Shown: positions 1-11,720 of the stretch, one piece after another
How positions within the stretch are numbered: position 1 is the stretch's first letter
Layout: every line of letters starts with the position of its first letter
DNA from: Oryza sativa Japonica Group
Lineage: Eukaryota; Streptophyta; Magnoliopsida; Poales; Poaceae
NCBI RefSeq assembly: GCF_034140825.1
Contig: NC_089042.1
Location: 25,511,001-25,575,000, forward strand
DNA length: 64,000 nucleotides
Reading direction: 5' to 3'
Notes under the pieces: model-generated
What the model was told of the DNA's origin: nothing
Seen by the model: the letters and a program-made list of their open reading frames with translations, nothing else
Database searches by the model: none
Program-made: the position numbers and the translations under genes

Positions 1-197
1 GCGGTGGCGAGCCGGCGAGGGTGGTGAGGGAGGCGCTGGGGAAGGCGCTTGTGGAGTACCACCCGTTCGCCGGGAGATTCGTGGAGGTGGTGGGGGTCAA
101 CGGCGGCGGCGAGGTGGCGGTGGTCGGACGGTGGCTTGCCGGCTGCAATGATGTGGTGCCTTGCCCCACCGGCCTCCTGCAAGTGTGCAGAGAATGA
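1..197 (+). pseudogene. BAHD acyltransferase N-terminal fragment
   Basis: The frame starting at base 3 reads through to a TGA at 195-197. It resembles the N-terminal part of plant BAHD acyltransferases: a [13 protein letters not shown] helix, then the typical YHPFAGRF turn and a GGEVAV strand. BAHD enzymes move acyl groups from CoA thioesters to alcohols or amines in the cytosol. After the GEVAV strand the similarity is lost and a stop follows about 20 codons later, so neither the HxxxD nor the DFGWG motif is present here. The window cuts off the 5' end, so upstream exons cannot be judged. A repeat common in rice flanks begins right after the stop, which suggests that the gene was truncated by an insertion or captured by one. 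The BAHD assignment is fairly sure; the pseudogene status is inferred. Confidence 0.6.
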
Positions 198-455
198 GAG
201 AAGGGTGAGAGAGAAGGGAGAGGAGGGGAAAGAGAAAGGTGTTCACGTGGCATCCAGACATGTGGGGTCTACGTGGGTCCCACGCTAACTCAGCAGCCAC
301 GTAGAACTAAACTGGGATCAAAACCACCAAGAGATCTATTATGACCGGTTTTATATAATTAAGGGACCCGCGGCATCTGGTTTTGTGGTTCGAGGATGTT
401 TTTTATCCCGATGATAAGTTGAGGGACCTTTTGTGTACTTTTTCCCCCTTTTTTT
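198..455. repeat. Rice dispersed repeat next to the BAHD fragment
   Basis: A purine-rich GAGAGAAGGGAGAGG stretch is followed by a GTGGGTCCCACG segment and by phrases such as TTGAGGGACCTTTTGTGTAC. I recognise this block as a common rice DNA-transposon-like repeat. No coding potential is visible. Ends and superfamily are not resolved; a Mutator-like or other DNA element is possible. Confidence 0.45.
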
Positions 456-1861
456 CCATAGCTCAAGTTACCAGTTCAGCCCATTTTTCACTACCATAAT
501 GGGCCTAACTAGGCCCATATTGAAGCATCTGACCACTCGCCACTCATCTCATAACAAGAAAAATTCAGAGGACCAGAGTTTCAGACACCTGTTTTCTTTT
601 GCTTTTTTTTTTCCCGATTACACGGCAGAGTGCAGACGCAGTCGCGCACACACTACTACAAGCGCAACACTACACTCAACGTCCACGAATGCACTCCCTA
701 ACACACGCTCAAAAGAGACGAAAACCAGCAACACATCCTTGAGCACAATAAATTCCTGTCGAAAGCCCACTTACATATACATAATATATTCATAAACACC
801 AAGATTTTAACACTGGTGATTGAAGTCATGCACCCACAACTTGACTAACACACCGCTAGTGCTTCCCCCATACACCAGTGTTTCATTTCCTGTTATTAGC
901 AGATATATCATTCCTAGTTGAGAAAAAAAATTACTCTGTTCATTGCAATTTCTGCAGTAAGAAAATAAGGTGATATGTAAAACTGCCATAACATGCACTG
1001 TTGAGTAGAACAAAGTTTTCTGAAAAAAAAAAACAATGACAAGCCATCACAGATCTCAGCTTCTGCTTTGCTGGGGTAACACTTCTACCACTAGTAGTAG
1101 CAGAGTAGAGTAGAGAGTACAGTAGAGAGCAAGCTTGGATTCCCATCGCAACAACCTCCACATGCCGGTGGCCATGTCTGCGTCGCGTAAACCTCATGGT
1201 AGCTTCACCTCATCATTCCATTGGCCCCAAGATCCATTTCTTTTTTTTTTCTGAAGAAAAAAAAAACAAACAAACCTCAGTTGGGCGCCCAGTTGCTATC
1301 CCTGATGACTCGAGAAATCAATTCGTACGAACCGGAAACAGCTCGATCAGGGAGAAGATGAGATGAGAAGAAGAATTTGGGGGCAGGATGACAGTGAGCA
1401 GTAGCAGTAGTAGCTCAGCTGTAGCTGCCATGGTCACACAGCTGGAGAGGAAAGAGACCCGGAAACAGAAGCAGAGACAGATCTGAATCTTTTTGTTTTT
1501 GTTTTCTGAAACAATCTGAATCTGATGACAAGAAACCCTTTCTTAATTCTCCACTGATGATCATCTGTTCGTTCGTCTGATTACAAGACATTTACATTTC
1601 CAAGAATCAAAGAGAGAAAGAGAAAGAGACAGCAGCGGCAAGAACGCAAAAATGGAGGAATTAATGATATACACTACAGCTTTAAGTTCATGATCCGATC
1701 TTGATTTGCTTGGCCATTTGCGACATGTTCATCATCAGTTCATCACACACAAATATATATGTACTATATATATGTATATATATACCTGACCACCATCACC
1801 AGATCGGCTGCTTATTGAGGGAGCTGTACGTTAGCTTCGGTTTTTCGCCGGCGAGATCGGA
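456..1861. other. Intergenic and 3' flank of the 1862-2383 gene
   Basis: No convincing ORF is present. The part nearest the gene (about 1400-1861) is its likely 3' UTR and includes a TA/TATG-rich microsatellite at about 1748-1790. The rest is low-complexity A/T-rich DNA with short T and A runs. Confidence 0.5.
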
Positions 1862-2383
1862 TCAGGGCTCCGGCCTGGCGGCGGCGGCGGCGTCGCCATT
1901 GTCGAAGTTGTGGGCGTAGCTGACGGAGTCGTAGCGGAAGTCGTGGGCGGAGAGCGGGAGGCCGTCGCGGCCGAGGAGGCGGCGCGCGCCGGCGCGGAGC
2001 CTGTAGAAGACGTGGCGCCACGTGCCGCGGCAGTGGCAGCCGAGGGCGGCGGCCTCGTCGTCGTTCATCTCGAGGTCGCGCGCGAACGCCGGCCTCCGGT
2101 TCATCACCCACCCGAGACCCCACCCCCACCACCGCCGCACCGCGCCCGCCTGCGCCGCCAGCGCCTTCACCGACGGCATCGACGTCGCCCGCCTGAACGC
2201 GCCCCCGGCCCCCGCCGACGACATCAGCGGCTGGATGCGCACCGAGAACGACGACATCCGCCGCCGCAGCCCGATGAGGTGGTCGCCGCCTCTGCCCTTG
2301 CCGGTGGCGTTCGTCACGGGGAGGTTCTCCCGCTCCGCGCTCCGCCGCGGCTTGATCGTCTCGAGGATCGCGTCGGTCGCCAT
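1862..2383 (-). CDS. Uncharacterised plant protein with YDSVSYAHNFDNG tail
   Basis: This single-exon frame encodes 173 aa from MATDAILETIKP to a TGA at 1862-1864. An upstream in-frame start exists (to 2551) but gives a low-complexity leader, so the start at 2383 is preferred. Visible parts are a basic serine-rich N half, a Trp-rich block (RRWWGWGLGWVMNRR, about residues 82-98), an acidic EMNDDEAAALG stretch, a CHCRGTWRHVFYRLR segment, and a C-terminal motif FRYDSVSYAHNFDNG at residues 149-163. There is no signal peptide or membrane segment. I recognise this as a plant-specific family of unknown function, and I assign no activity. A second, shorter gene in this window (10063-10434) ends in a very similar motif. 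High third-position GC is typical of grass genes. Confidence 0.75.
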   Translation of the reverse strand: MATDAILETIKPRRSAERENLPVTNATGKGRGGDHLIGLRRRMSSFSVRIQPLMSSAGAGGAFRRATSMPSVKALAAQAGAVRRWWGWGLGWVMNRRPAFARDLEMNDDEAAALGCHCRGTWRHVFYRLRAGARRLLGRDGLPLSAHDFRYDSVSYAHNFDNGDAAAAARPEP

Positions 2384-2667
2384 TGCGGTCGAGAGGTGGA
2401 GATCTCGGGGGGGTTTTCTTGGCGTTTGGTTGGGTTGGGTTGGTAGCGAGAGGAAGGAGAAGGGGGTTAATTCTTGGGGATTTCTTGGATTTCTTTTGCA
2501 GCGGCAAAGGGAGGGAATATTTGTGCATGGCAGGGGTCTGGTGGGACCCACCTGCAGGTAGGCTGCACGCCTACTGGCTGTTACACCAAACTATGTGTGT
2601 GTTAGTGTGTACCCCTTTCAGTTTCAGCTACTCAGACACTCAGTTACTGTACCACTGGACATATTTA

Positions 2668-3000
2668 GGGTATGTTTAGTTCGCGAAAAGAAAATTTTTG
2701 GGTGCCTCATCGGATATTTGACAGGATGTCGGAAGGGGTTTCGGACACGAATAAAAAAATTAATTGCATAACTCGCCTGAAAACCGCAAGATGAGTTTAT
2801 TAAGCCTAATTAATTCGTCATTAGCATACGTAGGTTACTGTAGCACTTATAACTAATCATGGACTAATTAGGCTCAAAAGATCCGTCTCGCGATTTTCAT
2901 GCAAACTGTGCAATTTTAATCTATATTTCATGCTCCATGCATATGTCTAAAAATTCGATGTGACGTTTTTGAGCATTTTTTTAAAAAACTAAACAAGGCC
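2668..3000. mobile_element. MITE with GGCCTTGTTTAGTT-type ends
   Basis: The left end reads GGGTATGTTTAGTTCGCG and the right end AACTAAACAAGGCC, which are imperfect inverted repeats. The interior contains the GCCTAATTAATTCGTCATTAGC and GGACTAATTAGGCTCAAAAG arms, which form an internal hairpin. This matches a very common cereal MITE. The flanks are TTA on the left and ATA on the right, so the target duplication is uncertain. It lies about 285 bp upstream of the start codon at 2383. Confidence 0.75.
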
Positions 3001-5100
3001 ATAGATTAGGATTTACTCTCTTCATTAAAAAACATAAGAAACTTTTATAAGATGTTTTGGAGCGGAGGGAGTAAAGTAGAAGATAGAATAGTAATTCTAC
3101 ATCTACACCAAAATCGAGTATTAATGGCAACATGATGGTAGACTACTGGTGGTTGGATTATGGATGGATATTTATAGATTACTAGTTATAGGATCTTGTA
3201 TTGACATTGTAGTATGGCTTTTTATTCCAGTATGGTAAAAGTATTTGGGGAGAGTGGGTTAATTGGTTTTATATCACGATCGATTTTTTTAATATTGGTT
3301 TTTATAGGAGGGAAGCGGTTTTTAGAAGAGAGTGAGAGAGGAGAGAAAGAGAATAACTCTTTCTTTTAAGTAGTAGATATATTAAGGATACACGCAACAC
3401 CATAATCTCATATTCATGCAAGTTCTTATTATACACATACCGAGGGTTGAAGGGAAAATAGTAGTATTCTATTGATACTTGTTTAAATGATGGTATTTTA
3501 GTGAATCTACTCTTTTACGATGGTGGATATGCGTGTAATTTTTATCAGTATGCTGCGTGTAGGTAGCAAGGAGTAAGTTGCATGCACGTCCGAGTCTATA
3601 GCATCAGCTGATGCATTCTAGTGATATGCTACATGCCTATGAGAGCTTGAGATTTTGATTATAGCTGGTCAAAATCTAAAAAAGTTAAGTTTTTCAACAT
3701 ATTGTTTTTAAGTTTATTTTCTAAATTATATAACTACATACTTTATAAAATAGTTGTTTAAATGATGCTAGAGAAGTTGTAGCTGTTACGGGCTCATCTT
3801 TTCGCTTATACATATATTTATAAGTCAAAATTTGAATTTTTCACCTTAAATTTTAGAGTTTTTTCATCGTAGTTTATTTTTCAGCATTTGCTTTTAGATT
3901 GCTAAGAATATGTATGTAAAAAATTTTATTCACAAATTATTTCTTATTTGTAAATATGTTGTTTGCTGAATAAGTTCTCGGTTGATATGCTTGCGCTACA
4001 ATATAATTGCCTTCTACGAGTATAGTTCTATGCAAGAACGCACGCCGCTCACGCGATTGATCTGGTGTTTGGTGAGGCAGAATGCCGTGCACGTGCGTAC
4101 ATGGCCACTACCATCCAGGCCTAAACTATACAATACTTGTTAACAACTACTCATGTTATCACTTAGCTATTTGTTAATCCAGATATCTCTACTTACTCGA
4201 TCAGACATTATTAATCTCTAGAGTGATGCTGGTTAGGTACTAGCTTGGTAGTGTGCAGCGTGTGTATGAATAGCATACTCCAGTTTGCTCTGCTAATTGC
4301 CCTGACCTAAGGTCTGTTTTTTGACGCATGATTATTTCCCAAAATGTTGCATAAACTGAACTAGTTTCAGTGAATATCATGTAAAATTATTATGAAGTTC
4401 TTCGATGGTGAAACCTGTAGGCTATAATCAGAAAGTCAATGCTAGTAAACTGGAAAAAAAAACTTGTCAAAACTAACTTTTAAATTAAGTTTTAAAATTT
4501 AAATTTTGGTTACGGCTGATAAGCTAACAAGTAGACGATATAGTTCCGTGACCGTTAAAGTAATTAATATATGTTAATATATATAAATTACTAGTACTAT
4601 CTTAACTATTTTAAAACCATAATCATTCTTCTCTCTCCATGAAAAAAACCCCTTCTCTCTTTCTCTCCAAAAACTGAATAATATTTCTATCTCTCCATCA
4701 CGATCCATTTGAAACGTTCTCCCTCCGTCTAAAATACAATAACTTCTGTCTACGTATCCGAACCTAGTGTATATCTAGATTTTTAGTCAGAAGATTTTTT
4801 TTTAACGGATGATGGGCATGTACTACAGTACCCAATAAAAATGCAGGTGAGAGGACTGGGCTTTCATTTGGACCAGCAGCAGTCGTTAATTATAATTAGG
4901 GCAAGAGTGTCGGTCCATTCCACTCCGATCGAGGCATCGAGGTAAGAGAACTTTTACTGTACAATATACTACCAAATATACTACCAGTATATACTGTCAG
5001 CGTATATACTATATCATAAACGTGCTAGATTCGCCGCGAGCTCAGCCGATCCACGCCATCGAATTTTGCCGAAAACCCCTCGTCGTTTCGGTATTTCGGA
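3001..5100. other. A/T-rich intergenic DNA with decayed MITEs
   Basis: No gene is seen. Fragments recognised are a Stowaway-like end (GGAGCGGAGGGAGTA at about 3058-3073), a diverged MITE at 3791-3974, and a lone CTCCCTCCGTCTAAAATAC end at about 4719-4790. Bases 5040-5160 look like the promoter or leader of the decayed gene that follows. Confidence 0.45.
3791..3974. mobile_element. Diverged MITE, CATCGTTTGGCTTAT family
   Basis: Internal phrases (TTATAAGTCAAAATTTGAATTTT, TTTTCAGCATTTGCTTTTAGA, TTCACAAATTATTTCTTATTTG, GTTTGCTGAATAAG) match, in opposite orientation, the better-preserved copies at 17831-18045 and 27756-27962. The terminal CCATCGTTTGG repeats are eroded, so the limits are approximate. 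Confidence 0.55.
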
Positions 5101-5521
5101 TTAGGTTCAGCTGATCAGAGCCGTTCTTTCCCACGCGTGTACGAGATCTAGCCGTTCATTCCCTATGTACGGCCTTGCCTGGTCGTGGAATCGGTGGGCG
5201 GTGCGCTCCCCACGCCGCCTCCTCGATCCCCTCTCTCCCCCGTCTCCCCGATCCCCTTTCTCTCTCCCTTCTCCGGCGCCGCTTTCCTCGCCGCCATCCC
5301 CTTCCGGTGCGCCGCTCCCCCTCCCCTGCATCCCGAACTCCACCTCCACCGCCCTGCCGCCTCCTCGGCGAAGGAGCACAGACCCTAGCGACCTTCCAAT
5401 TCGTCGCCGCCGCCCGACCCGCCGCGTCTCCACGCCGACATCGAGGTAAGAGCTCCCCCCTTCTTCGGCGAGACGTGTCTTCTATGATTCTCCCCCCATT
5501 GTCGTCGCCGATTGGCCGGCG

Positions 5522-6223
5522 ATGGATTACTGGCTCGGCTTCTTCCGGGGCGCTGGGGACAACATCTTCGACGCCATCGCCGTCGCGGCGTCCGACCACC
5601 CCGCCGCGCTCAGGTCGAGGCGGGACGCCTTCGCCCAGCGCCTCTACATGGTGTACCGTCGGCGGTGCCTCCCACGGGGGGCACCGCCACCGAGGCGCCG
5701 CTGCCGCAGCTGCTCCACCCCGAGGGCGCCGCCAGCATACCTAGCATCTGTAGCTCCGACCGCGCCGATGTCATCGCCGACGACGGCGGCGTCCCTTGCC
5801 GCGAGGACCCCGTCGCCGCTGAGACCGAGCGCATCAAGGACGTCCTCCTCAACGACCAAGAAAGGCAGTCGCTGCCGCTGCCGGACACCTTGACAGTGAG
5901 GCGACCGCTGCCGCATCCATTGATCCATTCGTCCATGCCAAACCAGCTCATGTGTTGACTAGGTGTTCATGCTGATTCGTCTTGCAAGTTACTGAGTTTG
6001 GGAAAGTGGTGAGCAGCTACCAGAAGCACAACTCCAAGCAGATTCGTCACCTTGTTCAATTGCTCATCGAGTATGGCCATGTGTTCCATCTACTATTGGA
6101 TTGTTTATATTCAAATCAAATTTGTTTTCTTAGCCAGTTGCATTACTTGACATGTTTGTTGTGAATCGCAGAGGTTGGAAGTGCATACTCGATGAGTGGA
6201 TGAGCAGCTTGACGCCATTGTAG
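5522..6223 (+). pseudogene. Decayed Mediator-26/TFIIS-N-like gene
   Basis: Three exon-like pieces remain. The first (5522-5895) begins MDYWLGFFRGAGDNIFDAI and then SDHPAALRSRRDAFAQRLY. Near 5650 the frame shifts, and similarity continues in another frame through QLLHPEGAASIPS and DPVAAETERIKDVLLNDQE to a GTGAG donor. The second (5989-6070) encodes VTEFGKVVSSYQKHNSKQIR. The third (6172-6223) completes EGWKCILDEWMSS, with its correct phase across the splice, and then meets a stop. This is the TFIIS N-terminal (LW) fold found in plant Mediator subunit 26-like proteins, which link transcription factors to RNA polymerase II. The frameshift and the early end leave only the N-terminal domain. Retained introns mean it was not made by retroposition. 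It sits about 0.9 kb before an unrelated decayed WD40 piece on the same strand. Confidence 0.65.
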
Positions 6224-7115
6224 GTAGGAAGCAAGCAAGAACACTTAATCGTTTCAACTTTCAACCTCTGTATCATGATTTAGTAGAGAATTAAGCATTC
6301 TCCAATGATATGATCTACAGATCATACTCCTCAGTCCATGCATCCCTTCGGCTTGGAGCAGCCGCACATGCACTAATTGAATTGTTATTATTTCCAATAG
6401 AGAGCAATCTTCTATTGGGCATAACTTCTTGCTTGCGTTCCTGCATGAGTGAAGCTAAAATGAACTCTTGCATTGATGCAAATATTATCTTTAGCTGACC
6501 TTCATTTTCCATCAGTTTTGAATGCAATCTTTAGCTGACCTTTCATGTTCCATCAGTTTCCAGTTGTGTTATCGTGCTATGTCAACCATTTCCATCTATT
6601 TATTTCTTCTTTTCGGACATACAAGTATGAAGCATTTTCTGTGTAAACATAGTCATATTTCGTACATACGTCTTACTGAAATGTGAATGTACTAGATTAT
6701 ATGTGAAATTATAGGTTATGGTGGTTGACAACAACCAAAGAATTGGTTGTTGCCCTTACATCCTAATGAAATAACAAGCTACCAAAGTTACAGTATGTTT
6801 GAGGTTGGTAAGTCCAAACAACTAACAGTATTGATCTTTCGAAAGGATAGCTACACAACTATCTAGATAGTCTGAACATGGAATGGAATTGTTTCAGTGC
6901 AGGATGCCAGCAATGATGTGGCTGTAGACTAGTGATGTACTATCTGTTTAGACGGATATGCTTAGTTCAATGGTGGCATTTTGTTTTTATTTTTTTATTT
7001 TTGGGTTGACCTCCAGTCACCGATGAGCTGTGGTAGATTCAATTTAATCGCCATGACTTGTTTCCTTATCTTTTCTCTTTTAAGAACTTTAATCTTACAC
7101 ATTCTTGTGGTGCAG

Positions 7116-9115
7116 TGCATTGGATGGAATTGTTACTTTGTGGCAAGTGCAACCAAAAGGGTAGGCCTCATATTACTCTGATTTCTTATCATACTGTATT
7201 TTAAGTTGCTATTGACTAATTTTGCTGCGAATAGGAGCTCTAGGCAATGTTTTTACTCCATGGTTATATTGACATGAGGCCTGAAAGTTCATTCATGTGA
7301 TTGGTATTGGAAATGTGGACTTAATCTTTGTCTATGAAGCACATATTGTGAAAGCATTCTTAAAACCCCGCCTTAGCACTTATGTATTCTTTTTATGTCG
7401 CAAAAAAGCCAAGTTAATTGGTCAATCCTTTCACTTTTCCTTTTTTTCATTGCCTCGTGAACCACATATTGTGAAAGCATAATTAAAAACCCATCTTAGC
7501 ACCTATGTATTTTTGTTACCTCACAAAAGCCAAGTTAATTGGTAAATCCTCTCACTTTACCTTTTTTGCATTGCTTCGCCTGATGCAACTTCACAATGCT
7601 GAGATATTAAACCCAACAACTTACGCAACATAAGTGGCTGTAAAAGAATATGCCAACGCTTTCTACCAAGTGACATTTTTAACACTGATACGACCAAATC
7701 CCCCAAACAGCTCTTCCAAATGTGTCAATGAACAGTTGGCTTATGAATCTAAATAAATTGTAATCCCTAACTTAAACATAGTATGGCGTATGGACATTGA
7801 AGTCATGACTTCATACACTACTGTTGACACTAAATGACTTCTTTCTTCCTGAATCTCATAGGACATTTAACAAAAAATATCTTATGTGAAAATATAAAAA
7901 TAGTAATTCATGTAGCCGTAAGAAACTATAAAGTGTACAATCTTACCACAACCGCATCTTTTTGTCCATTGATTTTAAGCATGATTTTACAATCACATAT
8001 ATTTTACTTGCAGACCAGCCATCTCCTTGCTTAGCACAACAAATTGCTTTTCTCCTAAGCATAGGTGGCCTGAAGATGTAGCTTGGCATCCAGGTGGTGA
8101 ATTAATTTTTGCTATGTACAGTGCTGATAACGGCGACTCTCAAGTTTCAGTGATGAATCGTAGCATATCAGGACAAGTAAGAACTCTGCTAGAAGTAGCA
8201 CACTTCTTCACATCCATTGCAAGGTTTTCTCCATGTGTCGAGAATGCTCATTAGTTGTTATAATCCAATTAAATTGGTTCCATCAATAGTATAGTTGCAT
8301 GAAGTACTATCAGCTTAGCTTAACTTGACTGTGCAAATTGATCAAGAAAATATAACGACACCTGAATGTTTTTTCCTGGTGACATTCTATCTGCAAATTT
8401 AATTCTAGATATCTAATCATCTTAAATATGGCTACCACATGATAGAAACAAGAGATGTAGTCTTTTAAGTTATTCATGTAATCATGCTCAGAGCTTCACC
8501 TCTTAGCATGTAACTTATTGCCAGCTAATTTGTACTGTTTTTTGTGCTTGATCCTATCACGATTGACTGCTGATACTGTCTTAATTGAATTAACAGCCAC
8601 ATCACAGTAAATCTTTCTAAATGATCACACAAAAGTCATAAATTATTTAACTTTCTTGTGCTATTTTCCCCTGGGAAAGGATGCATCAAGGGCTACTGTA
8701 ATGTGTTCATTTCATTTGAAATGCTGAGGAATCCATCCTAATTTTTTTTATGGTACCATTTTCTTAACAGTAACATATGACTGTCTGTATTGGATCATTA
8801 CTAAAAGGTGTTTCTTTAACTAATCCTCTGAAACAGAAGAAAGTTAGTTTTCTACCAGTGAAGCCTCATAGCAACGAAATTATTAACAACATTAATTTCA
8901 TGCTTTGTGACTGGTGGAAGTGACCATGCTGTCAACAAAAAGATGATTCATGGAACCACACGAAAGTGCACAAGGATTTGCATTCTTCTGCTGTCATGGG
9001 TGTTGCTGGATTACAGCAAAAAAAATGCAATATTATCAGTTGGCAGTGACAAGAGGATTATACCATTTGATCTGGCAGCTGGAAGGGCAGGGTCCAAGAT
9101 TGTATTACAAATCCA
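7116..9115 (+). pseudogene. Decayed WD40-repeat gene fragment
   Basis: Three exon-like pieces are on one strand. 7116-7160 encodes ALDGIVTLWQVQPK, a WD-repeat end. 8014-8176 encodes RWPEDVAWHPGGELIFAMY and DSQVSVMNRSISGQ after a TTGCAG acceptor. From 8837 the frame reads KKVSFLPVKPHSNEIINN, hits a stop after CDWWK, and similarity resumes in another frame with VTGGSDHAV and later NAILSVGSDKRIIPFDLAAGR. WD40 proteins form beta-propeller scaffolds for protein complexes, and the exact parent is not identified. The breaks (an in-frame stop and at least two frame changes in the last piece) and the missing propeller blades make it a pseudogene. With the Mediator-26-like piece just upstream it forms a chimeric block with preserved introns. 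Confidence 0.6.
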
Positions 9116-10062
9116 TTCGATTTCAACTTGTTATGATTGTAGTCTTATAAGATTGTTTTCCTTCTTTGTCCCATACCTACTCTGCTAAAAAAAGAAGGCT
9201 AGCATGACGGTCGCATCCTAATAGTCGACGGCTTAGTTTTCTGTAGAGGACGCGGCAAAACGCATCTGGCCATCTGATGTGGCTAATGGCTCGCTATTCA
9301 TAACCTAAATAAACGATTCTCTGATCTTGCGTTTGCCTATTTCCTGTGAGTTGGTGGCCGCGCGCTACGTAGCGCGCATAATCATTATAGTAAAACTAAT
9401 GGCGCACCGACACTGGGAGACGTCAACCTTCACAGCACACAGTATACACAAATAAAGAAACACAGGGGAACATGCAGTTGAACAGTTTCAGTAAGCACAA
9501 CTGTTTGGATGCCACGACGACTAGTTCACCGACAGATGCAGAATGCAACAGATGAAGGGAATTAATTTAATTACTACTACTCCTCCGGTAAACGAGCGTC
9601 ATCTTACTTAATTACATTCATAATACGGTTACTAATCTACAGCAAAATGGTGCTTAGTATAAGCAAGGCGGTTGACAAAGCTCATGGGTCCCTTGATGGG
9701 CCGCGGCCCACATTGCCCCTATTTATGTGGGCCGTTCCCCCTCTTGCTTTAGTTAGGAGAAGAACCTAAAAAAGTTGGGCAACTAGACTAATCAGCATTA
9801 ACTACATGAAGATTCAGAGTGACAGTACAAAGTTAATCTAGATTTGAGACGTGGGATTTTGTAATCTTAATCAGATTATTCATGCTGCATTTGCCTTTGC
9901 CAATTTAGAAAAGGGGAAAAAAAGGAGCAGATGGATGCATCCAAAATTCAATTCGAAACCAGTGAACCACCCCAGATAGCATTCAGAGCTAATCAGGAAT
10001 TAACCGATTCTGCAAGCTGGGATCGATGAAATTTACAATCCGAGGATGAATATAATGAAAAA
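9116..10062. other. Intergenic; 3' flank of the 10063-10434 gene
   Basis: No coding sequence is seen. It contains a perfect 18-bp palindrome at 9360-9377, GGGCC/GCCCA motifs at about 9697-9734, and the probable 3' UTR of the minus-strand gene next to it. Confidence 0.4.
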
Positions 10063-10434
10063 TCATCTCGAATTCGAGCTCGATTTACCATTCGCGCCGG
10101 CGAACCGGGCGGCGCCGGCGCAGCCCTCCTCCGCCTTCCACACCCCGTCGTCGAAGTTGCGGGCGTAGCTCGCCGGATCATACGACCCCGCCGCCGACGA
10201 GATCCTCCTCGCCGGCGCGGCCACCGCCACGCCCCTCCCGACGCAGAGCCCCGCCCACGTCAGCCTCCTCGCGCCGCCACAGCCGACGCCGACGCACCGC
10301 CTCCTCGCCGCGCGCTGCAGCCGCGCCGCCACCCCCGCCGCCGCCCGCCGCAGCAGCGCCACCCACGCCCGGGCGGCGCCTCCGCCACGACGGCTCGCCG
10401 GCGAAAGCTTCCGGTACGCCACGACGACCCCCAT
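10063..10434 (-). CDS. Uncharacterised small protein with YDPASYARNFDDG motif
   Basis: A single-exon frame of 123 aa starts at MGVVVAYRKLSPASRR. The first 80 residues are Arg/Ala-rich and could form an amphipathic helix (AWVALLRRAAAGVAARLQRA, about 23-42). Residues 85-97 read YDPASYARNFDDG, closely matching the tail of the gene at 1862-2383 (YDSVSYAHNFDNG). This shared motif is the best evidence that the frame is real; the protein is otherwise low in complexity. Function is unknown. Several GGGCC and GGCCCA motifs lie 170-270 bp upstream of the start (about 10624-10700), as in many plant promoters. The gene could be a diverged relative of the upstream one rather than a tandem copy, because the Trp-rich block is absent. 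Confidence 0.65.
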   Translation of the reverse strand: MGVVVAYRKLSPASRRGGGAARAWVALLRRAAAGVAARLQRAARRRCVGVGCGGARRLTWAGLCVGRGVAVAAPARRISSAAGSYDPASYARNFDDGVWKAEEGCAGAARFAGANGKSSSNSR

Positions 10435-11715
10435 CGCCGCCGCGGCGCGATCTCGCCGGCCGCGCGAGGCGTCGTGATGCCGTGAAGTAGACCCTACTAC
10501 AAGTCTACAACTGCTCGCTGTAACGGGCGCCCTTGTGCGCGCGTGACCAGGGGCAGTTTCGGTATTTCAAGCCGATCCGTTGGTGGATTGGATCGCAAAA
10601 GTTCGCAACCGCGCGATGGTGTTGGGCCGGCCGGGTGGGAGATGGGCCCATTTGCAGATCCTTTTCTGTGGTGTCCAGCTGCGCGCTGGGGCCCACCGGC
10701 CGCTCCGGTGCACTGACCCCTGTACGATTATTGCATCTTCCAAATGAGTTATTTCTACATATCAAAAAAAGAAACTGGATTTTTAAATGATTTATTATTT
10801 CTATTGTTTTGTTTTTTTGGGGCAAAATGAGTTGTTGCTATCTGTAGAGAGAAAAAGAAAGAAGACGAGGAGGAAGCTAGTCACTGCTTCTAAAGTTGAT
10901 ATCTATAGTTCAAACTTTATCCTAAAGTAAGTTGATATGTGCATTACTGCATGAGTTTCAGAGAAATTAGTTCAATTGCTACAAAATCCCAGTGAAATTC
11001 CATTTGCTCCAAAGGAGTCTGATCATATAAAACTATGCAAGTTAATGGTACTAAAATAATCAAGCCACTACTCAGATTCAGATCAGGCAATAATTCTCAA
11101 ACCTCTGATTAGAACCTCTCTACTACACAGATGCATGCTACTCCTAGCTATTGTCTGTTGGAGTTGATGAATCTAGCTGGTTTTATTAGGATGAACAGGG
11201 ATAAGAGATCTTGCTTGTATTATAAGTTTGGCACCGCACAATGAGAGGGCCCCAATGCCAGCCAAAGCACAATGGGAAGCATGGGGATTGGAATTGAGCT
11301 GGGGACAGCCTGAACTCTGAATCTCCGATTGTCTGAACCTGATTATGCGTAGAGAAAGGAGAAGACAGAGAAGCAATGATGCCCCTGAATTATGCATAAC
11401 TTCCCATCTCTTTTTCATTGAAACAGAGCTTTCATTGATCACTGGACAGTAGCTGGTGTTTCCTTCAGAGAAAGCAGGATCAGGTGACCAGTTTGCCGGT
11501 TGCATGTTCAGATAGAAACGTCTCACTGCTAGCCAATGTGACAAATTCTTGCTTGGATGTAACATAGATCAAACTGACTATGACTAACCATGTCACATGT
11601 ACTAGCATATATTGTGATCTTGTTTCATCCACAAAAAAATGTTTGTATAAATTTGGTAATACACCTATTCATTTAAGCCACATCTAAAAAAAATCAGTGC
11701 TAAATAGACACAATG
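10435..11715. other. Intergenic; promoter side of the 10063-10434 gene
   Basis: 10600-10710 is GC-rich with TGGGCC, GGCCGGCC and GGGCCCA motifs and is likely promoter. A 130-codon open frame on the minus strand (11173-11565) has no recognisable domain and ordinary intergenic composition, so I do not call it a gene. Nothing else is supported. Confidence 0.4.
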
Positions 11716-11720
11716 ATATG

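Noticed and set aside
11173-11565. 130-codon open frame on the minus strand
   Set aside because: No domain, mixed composition and no promoter or splice context; likely chance.
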